A stretch of 64,000 nt of DNA. Origin: Blastobasis lacticolella. Taxonomy: Eukaryota > Arthropoda > Insecta > Lepidoptera > Blastobasidae. The position numbers were made by a program, and so were the translations under genes. The stretch spans positions 12,038,001 to 12,102,000 of the forward strand of contig LR990056.1 of NCBI GenBank assembly GCA_905147135.1, read 5' to 3'. The notes beneath the pieces are model-generated. The model did no database searches, was not told the DNA's origin, and saw only the letters and a list, made by a program, of their open reading frames with translations. Of the stretch, positions 44,901 to 56,900 are shown in pieces (position 1 is the stretch's first letter; the number at the start of each line of letters is the position of its first letter).

Positions 44901-47900
44901 GCCTAAACTTGCTCACCAGTACAATGTCGTCAGCGTACTTCCTAAGCCAAGGAGGCATGTCCTGAATTTCCGCAGAGAGGGCATCGACCACTATGCAAAA
45001 CAAGTAAGGACTTAACACAGAACTCTGGTGGACACCTACAGTAATCGGGAAGGGTTAGTATGGCCTACGATGGTTTTGACAACAGCTCCAGTATTGGCAT
45101 ACATGTCCTGTATAATAGAAATGTACGCCTCGGGCACAGACTGCTCTCAGAGCCCACCAGATTATTTCCCGAGGGACACTGTCGAAAGCCCTCTGCAGGT
45201 CGAGAAATGCGTAATGCAACGGTTGATTCCTACTGCAATGGGACTTCTGGAGGACCTTGAGAGCAAAGACTGGATCCATGGTGCTGCAGCCCGGCCTGAA
45301 GCCGTATTGGCATTCCGACAAGGAGCATTCCTGGCGAAGTCTCTGGTCAACAATCCGTTCGAATAGCTTCATTGTGTGGCTCATAAGTTTGATACCTCGA
45401 TAGTTGCCGCACTCTTGCACACTGCCTTTTCCTTTATAGATTGGTGTGATAATATTTACGCGCCACGCGTCAGTTATAAGCCCCGTAGCTACAAGCCTGT
45501 TGAATAGCTCAGTGGGCAAGAGTACGCCCCGGATCCCCATTGTTTTCCAGGTTTCTATGGGTATTCCGTCATGTCCAATAGCTTTTCCGTTCTTCATACG
45601 TACCAGAGACCTCTCCATCTCATCAGGGGTGATCGGGCTTATCTTATTATGTCAAGGTTTGCAGGAAGCTGTGGTGGTACGTAGTTGTTGGCATCGTTAG
45701 ACAGTGGTTAGACAGTTCCTTGAAATGACAGCATCACCGGTCTTTAATAAAGTTTGCACTTGTAAGCAAAACGCCATCCGTACCTTTTATGGCAACACAC
45801 TTTGTCACATCCAGACTGGCTCGACTCCACGGTTTTGCCAGCTTGTAGACGAGCTTGTGCGCCTCCACAGAATCCAACGCATCGTAGAGCGGAGCCAGCT
45901 GGGCCGACCGCGCTTTTTCCACTGCCATTTTAGATCACCGCTTTGCTCCCAAGTACACTTCCTTATCCGATAGTGAGTTACTGTGCTGCTACTGAAACAT
46001 GCCTTTTTGTCTCTAACCAACATTAAGCAGCATTGTTGTTGTTTGTCAGCAACAATCCTACAAACCTATAATATATAATCTATAACCTAAATCAATAAAT
46101 AACCGCTTCCTGCACCTCACCATTCCACCACCCCGTATCCTTGTCAATTCGTCGGACGCTTTCGACGTGCCGAGTACTGTTCGTCCGAGTTTGAGGATGG
46201 TTTTCTGATAGTGACACCAGACCTCATTGAAGGTTTCACCCTTTGCGCTCCAATCGAGGCTTTCGGCTGCCTCCATGAACTCCTGGCTCGTGCTGCTCAG
46301 AGTCCGCCACTTAATAGACGGCACGCAGCGTTCTGCTGTAGGCCGTCTACTACTCACCCGGACGACCATGACAAGGACTCGGTGCTGAGTAGTGAGGCAT
46401 TTCCCCTGGATGATCTTGCACTGGGATACGTGACTGATGTCACGTCTTCGGATCAGCACATAATCGATCTGTGATTGGTGCGGGCCACTTTTGTAGATCG
46501 TTCGTTTCGGAGGTGTTCTGGTCTTTCCTGGAAGAAGGTGTTGACTACGGTTAAGTCAGCGGAAAGTGAGGTTCTGAGAATATCTTCTCCCTCACTGTTT
46601 CGCTGGCCATAACCAAATCCATCGTGCACCCGACCGAACTCCTCGCTTCTCTGGCCCACATGACCGTTGAGGTCCGCACCAACCACAATCTGTTCGGAGG
46701 ATAGTATACGTGGCAGGGTATTTTCGAAACTGTTACAGAAGGCAGTCTTTTCGGTGTCAGCGCAGCCGGACGCGGGAGCATAGGCGCTAATGAGGTTGGT
46801 TGTTATACCCTCAATTTGCGCCTTGATCACCATGAGTCGATCGCTCACTCTGTTCACCTCCAGAATGCCGTTTCGGAACTCGTCGCCCACCACAATAGCG
46901 ACCCCATTCCTCCCTTCTGCCGATCCGGTGTACAACAGCTTGTATCCCGATTTCCCTAGACTTGGAGCCACGCCACCTCGTCTCTTGTAGGAATGCAACC
47001 TGAACGCGGCGCCTGTGCAACAAGTAAGCCAGCTCTTGAGACCGGCCGGTCAGAGATCGACTTTTAGGCGCTAACTTCTTTAACCCTGCCCGCGCGTGAC
47101 AGGGTAGACCTAGCCCACTTATCGCAGGTGTAGGGCAATATGCCTGCGCGTCGTTCAGCGGCGACGCCCTAGCATGGTGTTTACTTCCAACAGAGGACCT
47201 TTTCATTCTATTTTTTGCGGTATTTTGGCTTTTAACACGCGGCGACTACCATCCGCCCGTCATTGATACATGGCGGCAGTGAGATTTGAACCCGGTACTC
47301 TCGCATTGCAAGTCGGTAATTTACTTGGGAATTTATTTATTTATTTAACAGTTTATTGTGCACAATAACATTTATACAATATTGACATAAGGAAAACAAC
47401 ACAACAGGTACAGCTTATTTCATAAGAAATATCTTACAGCAGACCTACGGAAGAGACGGCATAATCAGAAAGGCAGACGGCGTGCACCTTAAAATACCTA
47501 ACCTACATAACACTACATGTATAATACACATTTATATGTCCCATCCCAAAAAAAAGTTGTCTAAAACACAGAAATCGATTTCTGGGATCAGCGGGGCTAT
47601 TGGCTAACTCAGGTGACAACTGTATTTGACACTAGATAATTCTACACCACGTCATCTACGTCATATGCATGGCAAGTGCTAGGCGATGTAGCTACAACGC
47701 CAAGTGCTATGCGGAGTTGCTAGCTGAGTTAGTGTTGAGGAGCTTGCTCTTACAGTGCATTATGCAAATTAACTTAATTTTCTTGTTCCATAAAATAAAG
47801 AACTTGCCAGACCGTTAACCTAGGTTAAGCAATGTTCATAGCGTCCTTTAACTGAATGGGTGACCGTTTTGTACTTTGAGACTAGTCAAACTTCAGCACC

Positions 47901-50900
47901 GCCACGAGCTCGTTCGGTGTGCCAAATGCCAACGGTATGTGGCGAAGCGAGGTTGACCATGGTCTACCTCTGGGGACCGGAGACTAATTGAACAGTCTCG
48001 AGAGCCGAGTGGCATAGTGGGGCGGCGCAAGTAGCGATGGATTGACATCGCTGAGTCCAATGCGAGAGCCAACGGCTTACGACAAGGGGATGCCGAAGAC
48101 CGGGCGAAGTAGAGAAGATTGAGTAGGAAAGCGGACCCTGGCAGAGGCCGGGATAAGTGCTAGGACGATGATGATCCGTCTATCTGTAGCTCCCGAACGG
48201 ATGAACTAATTTTAATGCGCTTTACTGTATTTGAAAGGTCTTTTAATCGAAATTATTCCTAACTTTATTTAATCGAAATCGGTTCAGTAGTTTAGAAGAT
48301 ATTTGACTATGAGTAGACTTAGTATGAGTTATTTGTTCCCCATGTGTTGGTAGATAATGTACATCTTTGACTTGCGATTTCTCGCAAGGTATACCGTTTT
48401 TGACATTTTTGAACATAGTGATCGATAGATATTAAAGTTTCCTATCGATTGGCATAGGTTTTATGAGTGGCATAGGCTTTATCATATTTAAAAATGTGTT
48501 TCTTGGAATTTATTTTGAAATGGTTCTGTGGTCCGATATACGTGGTCGGTATAAATTTATTATGTGATTTTAGATTTATGGTGAATCTTTTTTCCCATTC
48601 GGTTTAGGTGCCGGGAATATTTTCGATAAAAATTGATTAGGTATGTGGGGCTGCCGCCTGTCCAATGCAAGGTGTTCGGCTGAACACTTTATAATCGCAC
48701 CCAAATCTACTAACATTTTAATGGACTAGGGGACTTCTTCTTTTCGTCAGGAGCAAAAAGTTTGGTATTCAGGTAGGTCAGCAGACAAGATACTTGTCTA
48801 TACCAGGGGCAACATAGATATTGTGCCACGGACTTATAGAATGGGACTTCTAAACCGTCCCGAATCAATGCCAACAATTAATTATAAAATAATTGTCCGC
48901 GACCAACGTGGCGCACCTGAGTCACTTAGGTGACTATGTAGGCGCGGCTGGCGCGTGGAGGCTGCTTGGCCGACGCTCGCTGCGGATGCCCGGTGATGAC
49001 CGGCGCGGGGGAGCCGGCCATTTTCCCGGGCTCGCGTGGCCGAGCAAGGGGTATGTCGATGGAGCCAATTCGCACTTCCGAATAGCGTTTCGTTTCGGTG
49101 AGTGTTACGGACGACATTCAAGGACGCCTTATCGTTAGGCTTTATTATTATCAGTTTTATTCTCGATTTCGAGTCCATAAAATAAAGATCGCAAGAGTAT
49201 GCGGCGGGCGTCACTCCGATATTTGACGGCGATGAATATGGTATTCTCCTCGATGGAGTACGTGTTGCGGCGCGGATGACCGCAACGAAGGCGCCGAGTC
49301 GCCGCCGCCGCGCCGTCGCCGCTTTCTTGTCGCGGCCGCGGGCGCTCTCGGTTATCGAGCCTAAACTTTATTACTACGGAATTTTATTTTTGAAACTGGG
49401 GTAACTTTATGTTTTCCGGCACTAAATAACTCTTAAGGATCTTTTCCTTGTAAGGGAGTCACAATAGACTCATATTGTTATGTATTTTGTTCCCGTGCTC
49501 GGGTTCGTTGTGGATATTGGCTTCGAGGGCCCGCACCAGCTGTGGGTCTAACTGTGCGCGGGCGCATCGGACGGCTCCGACGAAGGCTCTTTCGCTACTC
49601 TAGCGGCGTCGGCGACCTGGGGCAGGTCTGTTGACGCCTAAGTAGCAAGTAATACCTCTCAGTAATTACATTCGGAGGTGTATCGATGTCCAAAACCGCA
49701 GACAAATTCATATTATGTAACGTAATGTAATTCACTCTAACGCTGTAAATTTATAGCTCCAGGCTCTGTGTCGATACCGGTACGTTGATTCTCGACCAAC
49801 ATCCAGGTTTTTACCATCGTGTTGACTCACGGCCAGCCCCCAGGTTTTACATTGAAACACTCGATGGAAAAATTACACGTATCACAAAGAGAAAATCGCG
49901 TAAAATAGGTACTTACTTGAGTTTTAATCGGAATCTAAACTATCTAAAAACCTCGATCATCACCAGGTTGAGACACTAGATTATTGCATATTGCCTTCGT
50001 GTTGATTCACGACCAACCCCCAGGCGGTGTATATGCGTAGTTATTTGATACCGTCGTGTTGATTCTCGACCAACCTCCAGATGAAATTTTAATTATATTC
50101 TTAATTTTTATTGTTTATAAGTACATTAAAGCTAAATCACCGTCGTGTTGACTCACGGCCAACCCCCAGATTTTATATTAATACTAGAGATGTAACTGAT
50201 ATCCGGCCACTATCCGGTATCCGGCCATAATTTACTATCCGGCCGGATACCGGATAATGCGTTAATGTCCGGCCGGATACAGGATAGTAAAAAATGTATG
50301 AAAAGCCCATAAAAGTGATTTTGCTCATCGGAAATATATGCCCTTCTGTAGCAGTCGAGTAAAAAGTCGTATCAAACGTTTAAAAACCATAAATATTTAT
50401 CAAAGAACTATTGATTATGTCGGCATCGGCACCTATTCTACTCGTATCGTTCATTTGGTAGGTAAGCAAAAATATTTAATAGTTTTCTGGTCTCTTCTTT
50501 TTGCACTATGCCTTTTCCATTAGCTGGAGTCAGCTCTCCTTGTCTGCTTCCTCCATTTCTTTCTATTTTGAGCAGTAGCAGCGTCTATAATATTGTCCTT
50601 CAGGTCCCGTTGGTCCGCCGTCAGCCAGGTGGCGTGTGGGTGGGTGTCTTCCGCGTCAGCGAGTCGTCGTCCCCAAATTTAGGGCTACTTGCACTAAGGT
50701 GATCTTTGGGTCGGCGGAGCACATGCCCACACCATCGCATTGAGCGTTCTTAAATTTTCACGGGCGCGGGACTTTGTAACTTTCACGAGTGTGGACATTA
50801 CGTGTTTTGCCCAACAGGGAGACACCCGCTGATCAGCATAAATACGCATTTTTGTCGTGTGTAGTTTTGACAAGTGCTGTTTAGTATGATAATGTACTTA

Positions 50901-53900
50901 GTGTTATAATTTAAAGTCAATCAAGATCATTATCATCACAGCCCGTAACAGTCCACTGCAGGACTTAGGGCCTCTCCCGCGAAAGGGGAGGTTATTGCCA
51001 TAATCTCCACGCTTGGCAGGCGGGTTGGAGATCGCAGTGCTTAAATATAACAATGGAAAATGCTGCTGCCCATTTTCCAGACTACGGAGACTCTTGATAT
51101 TTTGCCTCGAAAACATTAGTCGCCTTGTACGACACCCATGAGTGTAAGGGGTTGGTGCTATTCTACTCTGCCGGACACCACACGGCCAGTCAATTAAGTT
51201 ATATATTGATATTATAGATATGAAAAAATATTATCCTGGATTAAAAATATAAATTTCTTAATATTTAGAGGTAGTATACGATGTCGTATACGAGTAGTAT
51301 ACGAGTGGTGGAATAGGGGGAAGGCCTTTGCCCAGCAGTGGGATGATTCGGGTTAATATACATATAGATAGATACGATGTCGTTTATTCTCTACTATGCT
51401 GTAGGCTAATGTGTAAGCCCGTATTTTGAAACTATCAATCTGTATGAGGCGGAAGAATTGTTCAGTTCAACGTTCAAATTATTCACATTAAACAAAAACT
51501 TTAAATTACATAAACACATGCAGTCGTATAAAGTTCCACGCCGCGATTACAGCTTGCACAAACTTGTTCAGAGACTATGACCTGTGAATATCCGGCCGCC
51601 GGATATCTGGCTATCCGGCTAGGAGGCTGGCCGGATATCCGGTATCCAGCCAAAAAACTATCCGTTTCATTTCTAATTAATACACTCATTGCATAAATTA
51701 TAAAAGTAACTACATTCGGCGAAAGTATTGTAGGCACTTACATGAATTTTATCGGAATCTGAAGTGGAATCCGAGAATATCGCCACTTTGTGACATCGTA
51801 GGTTTTTTGCTTTTTCTTTTAAAATACCGAATCTTGTTTTCGGCGCTGCGTTTCTACTTTTGAAATAAAATTTTAACAATTTGTTGTGCACCACGTGTGC
51901 ACGATGTGCTCGCTACCTCGCACGAAAAAGGAATGACGTAAAAATGGCGGCTGGCTGTATCGATATGTAGGATGTGTATGTACAAGCACGGTAACGGATA
52001 GATAGCTGTCAGAGGCAAAAGCCAAAAGGGACGATATTCAGTCTTGTCGAGACGCCATGGTTGATCGTTTGGACATAGCTCTCAAGGCAGTTTCTGATTG
52101 GGGCGAAGCCAATCTGGTGGCGTTCAATGCAACCAAAACTCAGGCGTGTTTGTTTTCCGCCAAAAGGAGTCCATTCCATCTTACTCCAACTTTTCGGGAT
52201 GTTCCTGTGGAAATTACCGACGACTTACAGCTTCTTGGTGTTGAGTTATCTTCAAATCTCAACTTCGGTCAGTAAATCGAATCCAAGGCAAAGACTGCAG
52301 CAAAAAAACTTGGTATCCTCTCGAAGGTTAGGCGGTACTTCACTTCTAAGGAGTTGCTTCAGTTATATCAAGCACAAGTGCGGTCCTGCATGGAGTACTG
52401 CTGCCACCTCTGGGATGGATCAGCTAAATATCAACTGGCGGCTTTGGATTCGGTGGAAAAACGTGCAAAGAAAATAATTTGTGACCCGCGGTTGATTAAG
52501 GATAGGCTGCAGAGCCTCGAACATCGGCGTAGGGTTGCGCGTCTGTCGGTCTTCTACAGATTACATTTCGGAGAGTGTGCAAAGCAGCTGCACGACCTCA
52601 TTCCGCCATCGGGAAACGCGATCCGGGCGAGCGCTTCATCCTTATGTCGTGGATCTTCCAGCCATCCGCACGAACCGCTTTGGCTCGACCTATATAATGC
52701 GTACGGCTAAGGAATGGAACGCTTTGCCTGCGAGTGTGTTCCCTGATCAATATAATCTGGATGCCTTTAAGGCTAGAGTGAATAGGCTGCACCAAGACGG
52801 GCATGCTTCATCTTCGGCCGCATCGTCACTTACCAGCATGTGAGATGGCGGTCAAATGCCTGTCTTGTTTGTTATTAAAAAAAAAATCGAAAAAAAAAAA
52901 ATAAACGATTGAAAACAAATCGATTTTACTTTAAATAAACGTGCAAAGCTACCTTGTAGGCTAAAGGGACTACGTTGTGAATTATCTTATATCTGAAGAA
53001 TGAAGCGACGAAATATAATGATCCAGTGAAGAATGATGAGATGCTGATTTATTTCATTCGCGTTCTAACAGGAACGACGCGCCCAAGAGTCGGAAGGCGA
53101 CTCCAAAGCAGGCGATCTATCCGCCATCAGGCAGAAGGGACGGGAGAAGATTAAGCAGGTTAGTGGTAAAACCACACCACATAACTGTAAGTCTGCCGTG
53201 GTGCTGGTGCCTTGGCTGCCGGCGGCGCGCGTGGCGGGCGGGGCCCCCTGCCCCCGGGCGCTATGTCTCACGTTGCTCCCCCCCGGCCCAGGCGCGCCGC
53301 GTGCTGGCCCTGAAGCGCAGCTGGTCGCCCATGGTGCTGGTGCCGACGCTGCCGGCGGCGCGCGTGGCCCACTGCCCCCGGGCGCTATGTCTCACGTTGC
53401 TCCCCCCCGGCCCAGGCGCGCCGCGTGCTGGCCCTGAAGCGCAGCTGGTCGCCCGTGGTGCTGGTGCCGACGCTGCCGGCGGCGCGCGTGGCGGGCGTGG
53501 CGGCGCTGGCGGACGGGCCGCCGCCGGCGCGGGCGATGTTCGTGAAGAGGCTGCTGGCGTACTGGACGCTGAAGCGGCACAGCCGGAATGGGGTGCCTTT
53601 GCTGCGGCGGCTGCAGAGTCGGCCTACGCATCATGGTGAGTTGTTTGTGTTAGTGTTTTGATGTATAGGGTCCCGTTCGTCCCTGTGTGATTGTTGTAGG
53701 TCACTGGGTCACCGGTGGGTGGTTTAATGGTTAAGGGGTCCGGCTGAGGTTACGGGTTCGAAACCCAAGGCCGCCGTGTATCAATGTTTTTTTCTGAATA
53801 ATGTTCATAAGTTGAACACTAACCGATGGTCTTACGGTGAGGGAAAACGACGTGATTAGGGAATGCAATCCCGGAAAATAATTACAATCCAGGTATTTGC

Positions 53901-56900
53901 GGGACTGAATCATCTTTGTCCCGCTGGATCCAGGTATTCGCGAAATCCAACAGGATGGATTTAGACCTCTGAGGTCAATCAATCGTAATAAAAACCTTAT
54001 AGATCTCGTTTTCATGGGCTCAGTTTTAACCTAAATTGTAACATGATTAATTAATATCTGAAGTAATAATGGCGGTCTTCCCATCCTATGCTACTAATAT
54101 TATAGGTACGAGAGTTTATTTGATGATGGATGGAATGTCAATTTTCTCTTTATGAAAATATAGGGTATTGGTTGATGGTTATGTCCAAGGTTTAGAAGTA
54201 ACACCAATGACATAAAAGATGAGGAGCGATAGGCTAGCATAGCAAAGGAGATAATAGGTGTATGTGGGTGGACACTTCAGTAGAGGCCGGTCTGAAATGA
54301 AAAGATATCTCTAAGATTCTGCGGATTCAGAATCTGCAGGAAGAGAAAGCAGGAGAAAAGACACATGAGAATTGAGACACACACATTTATTCCCGAACTC
54401 TTACCAATACTAGATATAATGTAATGTTTTAAATATTAAAGCGGGCACAAGAGGCATACAAGACGGCACCGTCAATGTGCGAGAACTCTGCAACCAGCTG
54501 AAGTACTGGCAGAGAATACGGCAGGACCTGGAACGCGCTAGGTAAGTGCTGCTCATGTTTTTAGACTTGTTTTAGTAAGTAAACTGATTCCTTTAAAAGG
54601 AATTTGGTATTGCCTTTTTTTTTGCGATTCATGAAGAGAACTCGCGACACCCTTTCTGTCAAGAGAAATATTCCCATAGCGGAATTACAAATATACTCCC
54701 AATTACTTTCAGTTTACCAGTCCCTCTATCTGAATTTCAAACTCTTTACTAGGTGATTAGGTGCTTAATAATTAGGTATTTCGTGTGTAATTCTGAATCT
54801 CGAAGTCCAACATAGCGATGTATTAATTGAGAATGTTCATCATTAAGAATTTCGATGTTCCATACATAAATTTTCTTAAATATTTCATAAATTCATCGCG
54901 ATGATGAACATTCACAATATTTGTACATCGCTTTTGTAACTTCGAGATTCAGAATTACACCCAGGTATTTCAAATGTCTCTAGAGGTTTCTAATAAAATC
55001 CAAGGCAAAATTTATAATTTCAATCGATCACGATCACATTTATCATTGATACACACCTCCTGTACACACAATCCTCACCAAAGTCCCCATCTCCATCCCC
55101 AGGTTGCTATGCGAGTTGGTCCGCAAACGCGAGCGTCTCAAAGCCGAGTACACTCGCGTGTGGGAGCGATGCGTGGACACCGCTCTGAGACCCGACCGGG
55201 CCGCGCTGAGACAGCTGATAAGGTTGCTGGCAGCGCAGGATCATGGAGACATCTTTGGGGAGCCTGTGGACTTGCAGGAGGTCAGTACCTTGGTTTTCTA
55301 GGTTTTAAAATCCATCAGAGGGCTAATAACATAAGATCAATTATTATTATTTATTTATTTTGGGAAATGTTCATTTTACGAAACAAATCAGCACTTAATG
55401 CATAATATAAAATAATAATGCAACATATAAAACTGTTAGCTAATAATAGATTTTGAATCGAGAATTGAGAATCGAGCATAGGTAAATAGCCGAGGCAAAT
55501 TCCGTAGGCGCACGAAATATCAACTGATATGATAAAAATAAAAGTAAGAAATATTTAGCACTTTAAACAACAAAATATCAAAATAATGCCGTGCTATGTC
55601 TACCTTAGAATAACGGTTTTGGGACTCCGAAATCCACTAGATACTTAGATTTGTAATTTACGTATGGTTTAATTATCCCCTTGTTGCCTATGTAGCGACT
55701 TTGAATTATGTCGCTAACAAGTAGCAAAGCACCCCGCTCTTACCCCATGGATAATTTATGTGCAAGGCACGTTCGCAAATGCCCGTGATGTACTGATTCT
55801 ACGCATCATCATATCAGCCGAAAAATGCCCACTGCTGGGCATGGGCCGCTCTCTGAGATCTCTGCGAAGGCCGGTCCTGTTCCTTGCCAGTACCGTACCA
55901 CCACCAAAAACTAGACCCCACCCCTAACTACACTTTCTCCCCCCCCAGGTACCAGACTACAGCTCGGTGGTCACCCATCCGATGGACCTGTCCACGATGG
56001 CGGAGAAGGTGGACCGCGGCGCGTACGCCACCGTCGACGATTTGGAGGCCGATTTCGACCTCATGATCAGGAACTGCCTCGCTTACAACAACAAGGACAC
56101 TGTGTTTTACAAGTTAGTCGGACTTTTCGTAGATGTTATGGGCGACAGTTACCGCTTACCATCAGGTGGGCTGTCTGCTCGTTTGTCGTTGAGTAGTAAA
56201 AAACTGGTATACTAAAGTTGTCGTTCCCAGCGGCAGTTCTAATCTTTGTAAACATTCTACGTACCCGCGGGTATTATTTTGTCGGGATAAAAAGTAGCCT
56301 ATGCCACCCGGGAATAATGTGGCTTCCTATTAGTGAAAGTTTTTTTTTAATCGGTTCAGTAGTTTTTGAGTTAATTCCATACAAACAAAAATACAAATCT
56401 TTTGTCTTTATAAAGTAAACTGAACTACTAGAGGCAGACACAAGAGTGGGTTTAAGAACAAAATTTAGAACGGCGATGATGGAACATTTGCTCGATATAA
56501 AACTATTTACACCAAGCAAATAAGCATTCACTGGTTTGGTCTACACGGACCGTTTACGACACTCGTCACACCTATACGGTTGATATAAAAATTCAGATTT
56601 AATTTCATTATAATTCAATACATAATAATTCACTAGTAAGTTATTATACTACAGAAGAAACCGGTCTCCCCCTATCTACCTTCCTATTATCATAACAGGC
56701 AGGTGATAAAAATAAGGAATCCACCTGGGTGTGTACCACCTATTTCTGCCACCAAGCAGTGTAAAGTATAAAGTAGCCAGTGCTTTTACGGGCATGAGAC
56801 ATTTCATCTTAATTCTCACAGTGATACCGTCACAGGTCGCCATTCGGCGGAAGACTTTGTTCAACCTCGTTTTACCAACAGTATTTTGGATGCATGAAAG

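Noticed and set aside
49781..50170. CRISPR-like array
   Set aside because: Eukaryotic DNA, uneven spacers and imperfect repeats; no cas genes.
53163..53639. 158-aa plus ORF
   Set aside because: Reads through the tandem acceptor copies in a frame that destroys the conserved BRPF YWTLKR block.
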